From positions 1 through 64,000 of the forward strand of contig JBBIHG010000005.1 of assembly GCA_037447125.1 (NCBI GenBank): a DNA stretch of 64,000 nt. Reading direction: 5' to 3'. Positions 51,374 through 60,500 of the stretch are shown here, one piece after another. The first letter of the stretch is position 1. Every line of letters begins with the position of its first letter. Source of the stretch: UBA2029 sp037447125 (GTDB lineage: Bacteria > Chloroflexota > Anaerolineae > Aggregatilineales > Aggregatilineaceae). The notes under the pieces were generated by a model, which searched no databases, was not told the DNA's origin, and saw nothing but the letters and a program-made list of their open reading frames with translations. Position numbers and translations under genes: made by a program.

Positions 51374-52777
51374 CTACTCATCCCCCACCGCCAATAACGC
51401 TTCCCGCGTTGTGATGCCGCGCATGGCGTGCAGGAACTCCTCGAGATCGGCGCTACGGGCGAGAATCCCCTCGATGGCCGGGCCGGTCGGGTCGGCCCCG
51501 CCCGCGCCAGGTTCGCCCTGGTAGCCGCCGTAGAAGGCAAAGTAAGCCTGGTTCAGCTTGCGGATCGGGTAGCCGTTGCGGGCGAACTTGCGCTGCTGCG
51601 CAGCCATGTAGCTCTCCGCCGCCTCGACCATACCCTGCCACAGCAGAAAGTCCACGCGAGCGCGGGTAACGGCCATCTCACGGGTGTAGTCGAAGGGCGG
51701 CGGGGCATCGGGGTCGCCGGGCGGAGCTTCCGCCGCGCTCTCTTGAGCGGCAGTAGCGTCCGCGGCGAGGAAGGATGGATACCGTGGGATGGGCAATTCC
51801 GGGTAGTAGCGGGCGATGACCTTCTGGGCGACCGCCCGTCCGAAGAAAGTGGCCGTCGTCTCGTTGATGATGCGCGTCTCGGCGCGCGTGTGGTACTCCC
51901 AGCCAAGCGGATAGAAGACCAGGTAGTGGTGCGCCCATTCGTGGGCAGTGACCTCGAAGGCGCGGGCCAGCCGGCGAGCCGTGTCGGTTGAGGATGGCTC
52001 GACGATCATTGCCGGGTAGAGGCTCAGCCCCCCCAGCGGCACGATCAGCGACGATACGTCCAGCGCCGCGTCAATTTGGGCTTCGAGCGATTCTCGCTCT
52101 TCGATGGGCAGCGCATCCAGATCGAGACTGGTGGCGATGGTAATGTGCTCGCGCGGAGAGACGATCAGCGCGACAGGCATCTCGGTGAAGTGCATGGAAA
52201 CGGGCGGCAGCACCTGCCCCAGCAGGCCGAAGCCCTCGGCGGCCAGCACCGCCGCCACCTGTCCCTCGATCAGGCGCTCGACCAGCGGTTGGTCGGCGCG
52301 CAACCGCTCGCGCAGGGCGTCGCGCTCGGCGCGCAGGGGCGCGGCGTCGTCGTCCGGGTCGGGCACGTCCGGATCGGCGTAGAGCCGCTCGATCCGCGCT
52401 TCGACCTCCTGGACAGCGCTGAGCGTTTCCAGGTAAGACAGCACCAACGTGCGCCCCTGTTCGTCGTCCAGATAGGGGCCGACGCCGAGCGCGGACTCGC
52501 GCAGCTTGCCCCACAGCGCCTCGACTTCCCAGGCGGCGTAGTCGAACAGGTGATCGCGGGCCAGGGCGGTGACGCGCGCGCTCAGCGATGTGTCGCGCAC
52601 CGTCCCGTCGCCCAGCACGGCGATCAGGGCGACCATCAGCGTCAGGCGCAATAAGGCGACCCACAACGCATAGAGGATACGCCGGGCGCGCCGCCAGGCG
52701 CTTCGCGTCGCGCGAACTGCTCGCACGAGGAGGGGTCTGATCCGGTCCAGGCGAGTCACTGAGTGAAGCCGTGCCAT
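51374..52777 (-). CDS. membrane-anchored zinc metalloprotease-like protein
   Basis: A 467-residue protein with one N-terminal helix (about residues 34-56, basic before it) and a large exterior domain. TAHEWAHHYLVF gives an HExxH zinc motif, and INETTATFFGRAVA about 35 residues later gives a plausible third ligand Glu, as in gluzincins. An acidic, Asp/Pro-rich stretch occurs near residue 130 and another Pro/Ala-rich one near 360. No close named family is recognised. The start at MARLHS is preferred to an ATG 42 bases earlier. Confidence 0.72.
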   Translation of the reverse strand: MARLHSVTRLDRIRPLLVRAVRATRSAWRRARRILYALWVALLRLTLMVALIAVLGDGTVRDTSLSARVTALARDHLFDYAAWEVEALWGKLRESALGVGPYLDDEQGRTLVLSYLETLSAVQEVEARIERLYADPDVPDPDDDAAPLRAERDALRERLRADQPLVERLIEGQVAAVLAAEGFGLLGQVLPPVSMHFTEMPVALIVSPREHITIATSLDLDALPIEERESLEAQIDAALDVSSLIVPLGGLSLYPAMIVEPSSTDTARRLARAFEVTAHEWAHHYLVFYPLGWEYHTRAETRIINETTATFFGRAVAQKVIARYYPELPIPRYPSFLAADATAAQESAAEAPPGDPDAPPPFDYTREMAVTRARVDFLLWQGMVEAAESYMAAQQRKFARNGYPIRKLNQAYFAFYGGYQGEPGAGGADPTGPAIEGILARSADLEEFLHAMRGITTREALLAVGDE

Positions 52778-52841
52778 TCGAGGAGGGGAGCCGCATGCCC
52801 ATAGAGGGCAAGGCGCCACCTCGGGCCGCTCATGCCGCCCG

Positions 52842-54242
52842 CTAAAGGGCGACCTGCTGGTGCAGCTCCGGCACGTCCACCTGCTCGAAGCCCACGTCTA
52901 CGCGCAGGGCCTCGGCCAGGGCCAGCGCCGCTGGCTCTTCGCCATGCACCAGGAATGTGCGCCGGGGGCGCTTGGTGAAGGCGCGCGCCCAGCCCAGCAA
53001 TTCCTCATGGTCGGCGTGGCCGGAGAAGCCATTGAGCACCTCCACCTGCGCCCGCACCGCGTGCTCCTCACCGAAGATGCGCACCACCGGCTCGCGCTCG
53101 ACCAGGCGGCGGCCCAGCGTATCCGGGGCCTGCCAGCCGACAATCAGGATGGTGTTGGCCGGGTCGCCGATGCGGTTGCGCAGGTGATGGAGAATGCGCC
53201 CGGTCTCGGCCATGCCGCTGGCGCTGATGACAATGAACGGCTCGCGCAGGAAGTTGAGCTCTTTGCTCTGCTCCACCGAGCGCGTGTAGCGCAGCGAATC
53301 GAAGCCAAACGGGTCGCCCTCATCCATCATGAACTGGCGAACCTCGGCGTCGTAGGCTTCCGGGTGCAGGCGGAAGACCGCCGTCGCGTTGATGGCCAGC
53401 GGACTATCCACAAAGACTGGCAGCGTCGGAATATCGCGGGCGATCATCATCTTGTGCAGGGTATAGACAAGCTGCTGCGTGCGCTCCACGGCGAAGGCGG
53501 GGATGATCAGCGCGCCGCCGCGCTGGTACGTCTGGCGGACGATCTGCTCCAGCTTTTTCTCGGAGTCTTCGTATGGCTCGTGGCAGCGGCCCCCATAGGT
53601 ACTCTCCAGGATCAGCACGTCGGCATGCTCCACCGTCTCCGGGTCGCGGATGATGGGGATGCCCTGGCGACCCAGGTCGCCGCTGAAGACCAGGCGCACA
53701 TCGCGGCCCGTGTCGCGATCCTCGATATCCAGCACGACGATGGCGCTGCCAAGCATGTGCCCGGCGTCCAGCAGCGTCACGGTGACGCCCGGCAGAATCT
53801 GTCGCGGGCGGTGGTAGCCGATGGCGTTGAAGTACTCAAGCGAGCTGACAGCATCATCGGCGGTGTAGAGCGGCTGGATGGGCGGCTCGTTGCGGCGCGC
53901 GCGCTTCTTGTTGACGAACTCGGCGTCACGCTCGTGGATATAGGCGCTGTCCAGCAGCATGGTCGAGCACAGATCGCGGGTGGCGAACGTGCACACAATG
54001 TCGCCGCGAAAGCCCGCCTTCACCAGGTTGGGGATGTTGCCGCTGTGGTCAATGTGGGCGTGGCTGAGCACCAGCACATCCACTCCGGCGGCGTCGAAGG
54101 GTAGGTTGCGGTTGCGCTCGAATGAGTCGCGGCGTGGCCCCTGGTACAGCCCACAGTCGAGCAGCAACCGCTGCCCGTTGACCTCGATCAGGTGCTGCGA
54201 CCCGGTCACCGTCCGCACTGCGCCATGAAACGTGAGGTTCAT
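52842..54242 (-). CDS. metallo-beta-lactamase/beta-CASP family RNase
   Basis: A 466-residue nuclease of the YsgA/CPSF73-like branch. The zinc motif LSHAHIDHSG (His61, His63, Asp65, His66), LDAGHMLGS and FSGDLGRQG define the lactamase part. The beta-CASP part shows ILESTYGG, IPAFAVERTQQLVY, ISASGMAETGRILHHL and FSGHADHEEL. Acts on RNA 5' or internal ends in the cytoplasm. A neighbouring RNase D gene suggests an RNA-decay theme. Confidence 0.93.
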   Translation of the reverse strand: MNLTFHGAVRTVTGSQHLIEVNGQRLLLDCGLYQGPRRDSFERNRNLPFDAAGVDVLVLSHAHIDHSGNIPNLVKAGFRGDIVCTFATRDLCSTMLLDSAYIHERDAEFVNKKRARRNEPPIQPLYTADDAVSSLEYFNAIGYHRPRQILPGVTVTLLDAGHMLGSAIVVLDIEDRDTGRDVRLVFSGDLGRQGIPIIRDPETVEHADVLILESTYGGRCHEPYEDSEKKLEQIVRQTYQRGGALIIPAFAVERTQQLVYTLHKMMIARDIPTLPVFVDSPLAINATAVFRLHPEAYDAEVRQFMMDEGDPFGFDSLRYTRSVEQSKELNFLREPFIVISASGMAETGRILHHLRNRIGDPANTILIVGWQAPDTLGRRLVEREPVVRIFGEEHAVRAQVEVLNGFSGHADHEELLGWARAFTKRPRRTFLVHGEEPAALALAEALRVDVGFEQVDVPELHQQVAL

Positions 54243-54293
54243 CGCTCACTCTCCCTGTCAGGTATGATGAGCCAGCGGAAAAGACGCCGCCGG

Positions 54294-55445
54294 TCAGGAT
54301 CGCCCGTTCAACCGCTCCAACATGGCGAGCAGTTCCGCGCCGTATTCGGCGCGGCGCCAGGGACCCAGGCCCGGAATATCATCCAGCTCTTCGAGGCTGG
54401 TTGGCATTTGGCGAGCCAGCGCCCACAGCGTCTCGCGCGGCACGATCACATCGGACTCAACACCGCGCTCCGCTGCGCGCTGCTTGCGCCACTCGTGCAG
54501 CGCCTCGTAACGCTCTTGCACGACGGGATCGGGCGGCTTGCGACGCTGCGGCGGGCGCGGCGGCCCGGTCTGCCGGCCGCGCGTCACCGCTTCCAGAATC
54601 GCCGCGCCGTCGCGCTGAACCAGGTAGGTGCTGAGGCCCGCCACCCTGCGCAAGTCCTCCAGGCGGTGCGGAGCCAATTCCGCCAGGGCCACCAGCGTGC
54701 GGTCACTGAATACCTTGAAGGGCGGGCGGTTGGTGCGCCGGGCGATGGCATCGCGCAGCAGGTACAGTTCGCGGACGATGGCCACCTGGCGCAGCCCCAG
54801 ATCGCGCACCGCCTGGATGCGCCAGTACCCCTCCTCGTCGAAGTGGGATTCGGCGGCGGGCAGCGCGCACAGCGCGGCGAACATCTCGCGCGCTTCGGTC
54901 AGACGATTCTGCGCTTCAAGCTCCGCGTGCAGCCGGTCGCGCAGCGCAGGCAGGAAGTGCGTGTCCATTTGCGCGTAGCGCAGTTGGTCGGGCGGCAGCG
55001 GGCGGCGCGACCAGTCGGCGCGCTGGTACTTCTTATCTACCACCACGCCGAACTGCTCTTCCAGGATGCTGCCCAGCCCCGTTTTGCTCCAGCCGCAGAC
55101 GCGCGCGGCCACCATCGTGTCAAACAGGTTGGCGAAGCTGAAGCCGAAGTCGCGCTTGAGGGAGATGATGTCGTACTCCGCCGCGTGGAAGACCACTTCG
55201 ATGGCCGGATCGGCGAACAGATCGCCCAGCGGACGCATGTCATCCACGGTCAGCGGGTCAACGATCAGGTCGTGCTCGCGCGTCGAAAGCTGCACCAGGC
55301 AGACGCGCTCCGCATAGGCGAACAGGCTGTTGGACTCGGTATCCACAGCCAGCAGGGGACAGGCGCGCAGGCGATCCACCGCGCGGCGCAGATCGGCGGT
55401 GCGGCGGATGATCTGAGGCGGGCGCAGGGCTGGGGGCGGGCGCAT
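54294..55445 (-). CDS. rnd: RNase D-like 3'-5' exonuclease with HRDC domains
   Basis: A 383-residue DEDD exonuclease. CPLLAVDTESNSLFAY (Exo I), VVFHAAEYDIISLKRDFGFSFANLFDTM (Exo II) and YAQMDTHFLPALRD (Exo III) carry the acidic residues. The C-terminal half has two HRDC-like helices (LYLLRDAIARRTNRPPFKVFSD and ETLWALARQMPTSLEELDDIPG). Trims tRNA and other structured RNA ends. The ATG overlaps the corA stop as TGATG, and a GTG nine bases upstream is the alternative. Confidence 0.9.
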   Translation of the reverse strand: MRPPPALRPPQIIRRTADLRRAVDRLRACPLLAVDTESNSLFAYAERVCLVQLSTREHDLIVDPLTVDDMRPLGDLFADPAIEVVFHAAEYDIISLKRDFGFSFANLFDTMVAARVCGWSKTGLGSILEEQFGVVVDKKYQRADWSRRPLPPDQLRYAQMDTHFLPALRDRLHAELEAQNRLTEAREMFAALCALPAAESHFDEEGYWRIQAVRDLGLRQVAIVRELYLLRDAIARRTNRPPFKVFSDRTLVALAELAPHRLEDLRRVAGLSTYLVQRDGAAILEAVTRGRQTGPPRPPQRRKPPDPVVQERYEALHEWRKQRAAERGVESDVIVPRETLWALARQMPTSLEELDDIPGLGPWRRAEYGAELLAMLERLNGRS

Positions 55446-56362
55446 CACAGCCACCTGCGGTGCCGGAAGTAAGCCAGCATTCCTGTGGCAATAGAGGCCA
55501 TGAGAGCGATGACCAGCACGAAGATAATGGGGTGATTCATCAGCGGCAGCTCAACGTTCATGCCGTAGATGCCGCTGATCAGCGTCAGGGGCAAGATGAT
55601 CACCGAGATCACGGTGAGAATCTGGATGACCTCGTTCAGCCGGTAGCTGACCAGGGTGCTGGCCGTGTCGGAGAGACCTTTGATCACTTCCAGATGGTCT
55701 TCGACGATTTCGTAGGCCTTCATCATATGGTCCACGATGTCGCCGAAGTAGACTTCCAGGTCTTCGCGGATGAAGGGACGATCCACCTTCTCCAGGTTCT
55801 CGACGATGACGATCTGCGGGCGGATGATGCGCCGCAGGGCGATGATGTCGCGGCGGATGAACGACAGGTCTTGCATCACCTGGCGCGAATCCTCGATGAA
55901 GATCTCCTCTTCCAGGTGGCGGATGTTGGCGTCTACTTTGTAGAGGATGGGGAAGATGTAGTCCACCAGCTTGTCAATGACGGTGTAGAGTATCTTGCTG
56001 GCGCCGCGCCCCATCACGATCTCGCGCATTTCGGGGTTGGACTGGCACTGCTCGAAAAGCTGGCGCAGGGGCTTGAGCGAGCCATCGTGCACAGTGACGA
56101 AGTAGCCACTGCCGACGAACATATCCACTTCAGCGGCGCGGCTGACGCACTGCACCGGATCCCACAGCGGGAATTGCATGACGACGAACAGGTAGTCGTC
56201 GTACTCGTCAATCTTGGGCCGCTCGATGCGACTTTGCAGGTCTTCCAGGTCCAGGGGGTGGAAGTATGGGTACGCCTCGCGCAGCGCCTCAACGTCCGGC
56301 GGTGTGACGCGCTCGATGTTGATCCAGGTGACCCGGCCATGTTGGAGGATTTGCGTTGCCAT
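55445..56362 (-). CDS. corA: CorA-family magnesium/divalent cation channel
   Basis: A 305-residue pentameric channel subunit. A cytoplasmic alpha/beta funnel is followed by a long stalk helix and two C-terminal membrane helices, with YGMNVELP (the GMN selectivity motif) at the start of the loop. WDPVQCVSRAAEVDMFVGSGYFVTVHDG is typical of the family. The start is MATQILQHGR, because the upstream 44 codons run through a palindromic repeat. Confidence 0.93.
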   Translation of the reverse strand: MATQILQHGRVTWINIERVTPPDVEALREAYPYFHPLDLEDLQSRIERPKIDEYDDYLFVVMQFPLWDPVQCVSRAAEVDMFVGSGYFVTVHDGSLKPLRQLFEQCQSNPEMREIVMGRGASKILYTVIDKLVDYIFPILYKVDANIRHLEEEIFIEDSRQVMQDLSFIRRDIIALRRIIRPQIVIVENLEKVDRPFIREDLEVYFGDIVDHMMKAYEIVEDHLEVIKGLSDTASTLVSYRLNEVIQILTVISVIILPLTLISGIYGMNVELPLMNHPIIFVLVIALMASIATGMLAYFRHRRWL

Positions 56363-56423
56363 GCGGCCAATTATGGCGCGTCCGTGGGGCATGAGCAACC
56401 TGCCATTTGGCGAGGGTGTGGCC

Positions 56424-56566
56424 CTCAGAGGGTGTATGGTAAGCTCCCCCTCATCCCCCGACCCCTTCTCCCTCCAGGGAGAGAAGGGGAGCAAAGCGCG
56501 GGATTTCCCCTCGCCACGGTGAGGAAGAGGGGTGCAGGGGTGAGGGGTTTCCGTACACGCTCTCAG
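56424..56566. repeat. MITE-like palindromic element, AGAGCGTGT family, copy 3
   Basis: A 143-bp element between divergent corA and the exporter ATPase gene. Left end CTCAGAGGGTGTATGGTAAG, right end complement CTGAGAGCGTGTACGGAAAC. Internal blocks CCCTTCTCCCTCC and GGGAGAGAAGGGG face each other. The promoter regions of both flanking genes must lie beside or within it. Confidence 0.72.
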
Positions 56567-56720
56567 AAGCGCTTGGCCGACAAGACTGAGTCATGCGTAG
56601 CACCTTTCTTGCGTTTTTGGATGTACTATAGAGAGACGGCAACTCATGCAGCGATCACCCAGAAGCCGACGAGTAGCGGCTGCCGTCACATCGCGAATCC
56701 TCACGGAGAGCATCCGCCCC

Positions 56721-57689
56721 ATGACCCCAAACACAACTCCTATCATCGAACTACACGGGCTGAGCAAGCAATTCAACCCGCCCGACGGCGTAATCGCCGT
56801 CAAAGATATCAGTTTCACCATCCTGCAGGGCGAGATTTTCAGCCTGCTCGGCCCGAACGGCGCGGGCAAAACGACGACTATCGGCATCATCAGCGGGCTG
56901 CTGGCACCCACCGCTGGCGATGTGATTGTCGGCGGGCATTCGATCACCCGCGAGCCGATGGCCGTGCGCAAGCTGATCGGCGTCGTCCCGCAGGAGCTGG
57001 CCCTCTACCCCACCCTGTCCGCCCGCCAGAATCTGTCCTTCTTCGGCAAGATGTACGGCCTGGGTGGGCGCGACCTGAAGCGGCGTGTCAGTGAGGTGCT
57101 GGACTTCACCGAACTGACCGACCGCGCCGACGACCCGATCGAGCAGTACAGCGGCGGGATGAAGCGCCGCGTCAACATCGGCATCGGCCTGCTGCACCGC
57201 CCGCAGATTCTCTTCCTCGACGAGCCGACCGTCGCCATTGACCCCCAGTCGCGGCGCAACATCCTGGACGCGGTGAAGGCGCTCAACGCCGAGGGCATCA
57301 CCGTGCTCTACACGACGCACTACATGGAGGAGGCCCAGGAGCTTTCGCACCGCGTGGGCATCATTGATCACGGGCAGATCATCGCCCTGGGCACCCAGGA
57401 CGAATTGACGCGGATGGTCGGCGAGCAGGACACGCTGGCGCTCAAGGTGCCCAATGCCCCGCCGGAACTGGTGGACGCCCTGGGCAAGCTGCCTGGCGTG
57501 AGCGCCTGCGTGAGCGTGGACGGCGAAGACGGCGAGCTGCACGTCCTGGCCGACGAGGGACGGCGCGCCCTGCCCGACGCCATCCGCCTGATCAACGAGG
57601 CCGGGCTGAGCCTGCAGGCGGTCGAGGTGCGTGAACCGACGCTGGAAGCCGTCTTCCTGCACCTGACCGGGCGCGGTCTGCGCGACTGA
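56721..57689 (+). CDS. ABC-2 type exporter ATP-binding protein
   Basis: A 322-residue DrrA-like ATPase. Walker A GPNGAGKTTT, signature YSGGMKRRVNIGIGLLHRP and Walker B ILFLDEPTVAIDPQSR are intact. The C-terminal 90 residues are the usual ABC-2 regulatory extension ending in EPTLEAVFLHLTGRGLRD. The start at MTPNTTP is chosen over an ATG 75 bases upstream from family alignment. Two permease genes follow at 13 and 9 bases, forming one export operon. Substrate unknown. Confidence 0.9.
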   Translation: MTPNTTPIIELHGLSKQFNPPDGVIAVKDISFTILQGEIFSLLGPNGAGKTTTIGIISGLLAPTAGDVIVGGHSITREPMAVRKLIGVVPQELALYPTLSARQNLSFFGKMYGLGGRDLKRRVSEVLDFTELTDRADDPIEQYSGGMKRRVNIGIGLLHRPQILFLDEPTVAIDPQSRRNILDAVKALNAEGITVLYTTHYMEEAQELSHRVGIIDHGQIIALGTQDELTRMVGEQDTLALKVPNAPPELVDALGKLPGVSACVSVDGEDGELHVLADEGRRALPDAIRLINEAGLSLQAVEVREPTLEAVFLHLTGRGLRD

Positions 57690-57702
57690 GGGAGAAGCAG
57701 CC

Positions 57703-59016
57703 ATGCGCCAGAAGATCATCGCCATCGCCCGGAAGGACATCTACACGACGTTCAGAGACCTCAACGCCGTCGCCTACCTGGTGGCGCTGCCCGTTGTGCT
57801 CAGCGCCATCGTCGGTCTCGCCTTCGGCACAGGCGGCGACGTGAGCATTGATGCCGTGCCCGTCGCCGTCGTCAATCAGGATCAGGGCATCACCCTGCCC
57901 GGCGGCCACTCACTCAACCTGGGCGAGACGCTGGAGCGAGCTTTTGTGCCGACTGGCGATCCGGCCCAGGACGAGCCATTCGCCGCCATCCACGATCTGG
58001 TTGACGGCGCGGCCTATGACGACGCGGAGCGCGCCCGCGACCAGATCGCCAGCGGAGATCTGGCCGCGCTGATCACCATTGCCGGTGCGGACTTCACCGC
58101 CAACGCCCTGAGCGGCGACGCCCCCGGCACTGTCGCCATCCTCTACGACAGCGGGCGCAGCGTCGGCCCCAGCGTGGTGCGCAGCATCGTCAGCGCCATC
58201 ACCAACGGCATGAACAGCGTCATCCTGGCCCAGCGCCTCGGCCCAGCGGCCCTGGCGGAGATCGGCGCGGCGGCGGGCGCCGACGAAGCGGCCATAGCTG
58301 CTGCCTCCGCCGAACTGAGCGCCGAAGCCATGTCCATCGCCGAAGCCGCCCCCATCCGCCTGGAAAAGATCAACTTGCAGGGCGAGACGCGCTCCTTCGA
58401 CGCCATGCAGTACTTCGCCCCCTCGATGGCCATCCTGTTCATGACGTTTGCGATGGGCGCGGGGGCGACGACCATCCGCCTCGAACGGGAGCGCTGGACG
58501 CTGCAGCGCATCCTGACCACGCCGACGCCGCGCTGGGCCTTCATGAGCGGCAAGCTGCTGGGCATGTACGGCACCGGCCTGGCCCAGATGATCCTGCTGA
58601 TTGCCGCCACCACGCTCGTCGCCCGGCTGATGGGCCGCCAGAACAGCGTGTGGGGTACCGACATGCCGGCCATCGCGCTGCTGGTGCTGGCCGTCGTCTT
58701 CGCCGGGACGACCATGGGCCTACTCGTCGCCGCGTTCTCCCGTACTGCCGAGCAGGCCACTACCTATAGCAGCATCGTCACGCTGGTGCTGGGCATGCTC
58801 GGCGGCACGTTCGTCCCCATCGAGAACCTGCCGGACGCGGTGGCCTGGCTGCCCAAGCTCACCCTCAACTACTGGGGCATTCGCGGCTTCTACGACGTGG
58901 CCACGGGCGAGAAGGCGCTGGCCGGCATTGGCCCGAATCTGCTGGCGCTGGTGGCGATGGGCGTCGCCCTGTTCGCGGCCAGCGTGTGGCGCATCAACCG
59001 GCGCCAGGAACTGTGA
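57703..59016 (+). CDS. ABC-2 type exporter permease, first subunit
   Basis: A 437-residue permease of the YhgE/ABC-2 membrane type: helix 1 at about residues 22-40, an extracytoplasmic domain of about 200 residues, then five helices in the C-terminal half (YFAPSMAILFMTFAMGAGATTIRLERERWTLQRILTTP, GMLGGTFVPIENLPDAVAWL). The TIRLERERWTLQRI loop is the family contact with the ATPase. Paralogous to the next gene, so a heterodimer is likely. Confidence 0.88.
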   Translation: MRQKIIAIARKDIYTTFRDLNAVAYLVALPVVLSAIVGLAFGTGGDVSIDAVPVAVVNQDQGITLPGGHSLNLGETLERAFVPTGDPAQDEPFAAIHDLVDGAAYDDAERARDQIASGDLAALITIAGADFTANALSGDAPGTVAILYDSGRSVGPSVVRSIVSAITNGMNSVILAQRLGPAALAEIGAAAGADEAAIAAASAELSAEAMSIAEAAPIRLEKINLQGETRSFDAMQYFAPSMAILFMTFAMGAGATTIRLERERWTLQRILTTPTPRWAFMSGKLLGMYGTGLAQMILLIAATTLVARLMGRQNSVWGTDMPAIALLVLAVVFAGTTMGLLVAAFSRTAEQATTYSSIVTLVLGMLGGTFVPIENLPDAVAWLPKLTLNYWGIRGFYDVATGEKALAGIGPNLLALVAMGVALFAASVWRINRRQEL

Positions 59017-59025
59017 GAGATCGCC

Positions 59026-60279
59026 ATGCGCACCATCCTCACTGTGGCTCGCTATGACCTGCTGCGCTCGCTCAAACAGCGCGAGACGTTCCTCTTCGGC
59101 CTGCTCATGCCAGGGATCATGATGATGCTGCTGGGCGTGGCTATGGGCGGGGGCGCCGACACGGCGACAATCACCGTAGACGTGCTGGACGAAGACGGCA
59201 GCGCGCTGTCGGCGGCGTTGATCGCCGCCCTGCGCGCCGAGCTGGAAGTGGATGACTCGTTCCGCCTGTGCGTCCTGGGTGCGGACGACGATGATGGCTG
59301 CACGGTCAGCGCCGCGCCGGATCAGTTGGAGCAGATCGCCGACGAGCGCCTGCAAGACACCGACAGCTTCGGAACGGTCCGCATCCCGGCGGGCTTTGGC
59401 GACGCGCTGCGCGCCGGGGAGGTGGCGACCGTCGCCTATAAGAGCAGCGCTGACCTGACCGCGCCAGTGCTGGCCGAGCAGAAGATTGACGCGGCAGTCA
59501 GCCGCCTGAGCGGGGCGGTGGCCATCGCCGGCCTGACCATCGGCACGGCCGAGGGCGCCTTCGGCCCGCTGAACGACGCGGGGCTGGATCGCGCCGCTGC
59601 CTTCGACGCGGTGCGCGCCCGCGTGGACGCCGCCTGGGACGAGCGCCCGGTGCGCGTCAGCGCCGAGGGCACCACAAGCCAGGTATCGCGCTCCGGCTTC
59701 AACCAGAGCGGGCCGGGCATCGCCACCATGTTCGTGCTCATCTTCACCCTCAACGGGGCGGCACTGCTGATCTACGAGCGCGAGACGGGCACGCTGCAAC
59801 GCCTGTTCACCCTGCCCGTGCCGCGCTGGCAGACGCTCGCCGGTAAGATTGTGGGCCAGTACGTCTACGGGCTGGGCATCTTCACCGTGCTCGTCCTGGC
59901 CGGGACGCTGATGGGCGTGCAATGGGGCGACAACGTGGCGGGCGTCGTGCTGGTGATGCTCGTCTACACGCTGGCCGTGACCGCGCTGGGCGTGGCCCTG
60001 GCGACGGTGGCCCGCACCTCGGCCCAGGCGCTCAACCTCAGTATGCTCTTCGGCATGACGCTGGCGCCGCTGGGCGGGGCATGGTGGCCGCTGGAGATCG
60101 TGCCAGACACCATGAAGACGGTCGGGCACCTGACGCCGGTCGCCTGGAGCATGGACGCCTTCCAGGAGATGATGTTCTACGGCGGGACGCTGACCGACAT
60201 CGCGCCGATGCTGGGCGTACTGCTGGGCATGGCCGCGCTGTTCTTCGCCTTCGGGCTGCTGCGTTTCCGCTACGAGTAA
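59026..60279 (+). CDS. ABC-2 type exporter permease, second subunit
   Basis: A 417-residue ABC-2 permease with the same plan: LTVARYDLLRSLKQRETFLFGLLMPGIMMMLLG for the first helix, an exterior domain with an unusual CVLGADDDDGC acidic loop, then ATMFVLIFTLNGAALLIYERETGTLQRLFTLPVPR. LGGAWWPLEIVPDTMKTVGHLTPVAW is the family loop before the last helix. It is the last gene of the operon. Confidence 0.88.
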   Translation: MRTILTVARYDLLRSLKQRETFLFGLLMPGIMMMLLGVAMGGGADTATITVDVLDEDGSALSAALIAALRAELEVDDSFRLCVLGADDDDGCTVSAAPDQLEQIADERLQDTDSFGTVRIPAGFGDALRAGEVATVAYKSSADLTAPVLAEQKIDAAVSRLSGAVAIAGLTIGTAEGAFGPLNDAGLDRAAAFDAVRARVDAAWDERPVRVSAEGTTSQVSRSGFNQSGPGIATMFVLIFTLNGAALLIYERETGTLQRLFTLPVPRWQTLAGKIVGQYVYGLGIFTVLVLAGTLMGVQWGDNVAGVVLVMLVYTLAVTALGVALATVARTSAQALNLSMLFGMTLAPLGGAWWPLEIVPDTMKTVGHLTPVAWSMDAFQEMMFYGGTLTDIAPMLGVLLGMAALFFAFGLLRFRYE

Positions 60280-60285
60280 TGGGCA

Positions 60286-60311
60286 GCGCTGCGCGGTCAG
60301 CGGTCAGCCAG
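60286..60311. repeat. GCGGTCAGC repeat unit
   Basis: GCGCGGTCAGCGGTCAGCC in the gap after the exporter operon, the same unit as in the ccmB-ccmC palindrome. Confidence 0.45.
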
Positions 60312-60412
60312 CCGGCCCGGCAGTGATCTGGCAGCCCCTGGGGAGCAAGCCGTCAAGGAGTCCCATGGAGCGATGTCCTTTGAAAATGGGGGCGATTGCG
60401 CGCTCATGACGG

Positions 60413-60441
60413 TTGACGAAACCCCTCCCGTATGCTACACT
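60413..60441 (+). promoter_or_regulatory. infC-rpmI-rplT promoter
   Basis: TTGACG, a 17-base spacer and TACACT with an extended TGC before the -10, about 50 bases upstream of the infC start. Confidence 0.75.
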
Positions 60442-60484
60442 GCTCTGCCACTGAGCACTGCCCTCATCCTCAGGTGGGAACGCG

Positions 60485-60500
60485 AAAGGATATGGCCATC
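60485..60500 (+). promoter_or_regulatory. infC ribosome site and candidate AUC start codon
   Basis: AAAGGA ends one base before the ATG at 60492, too close for normal initiation, but 7 bases before an in-frame ATC at 60498. Bacterial infC genes classically start at AUU, AUC or AUA so that IF-3 can repress its own translation. The geometry here favours the ATC. Confidence 0.6.
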
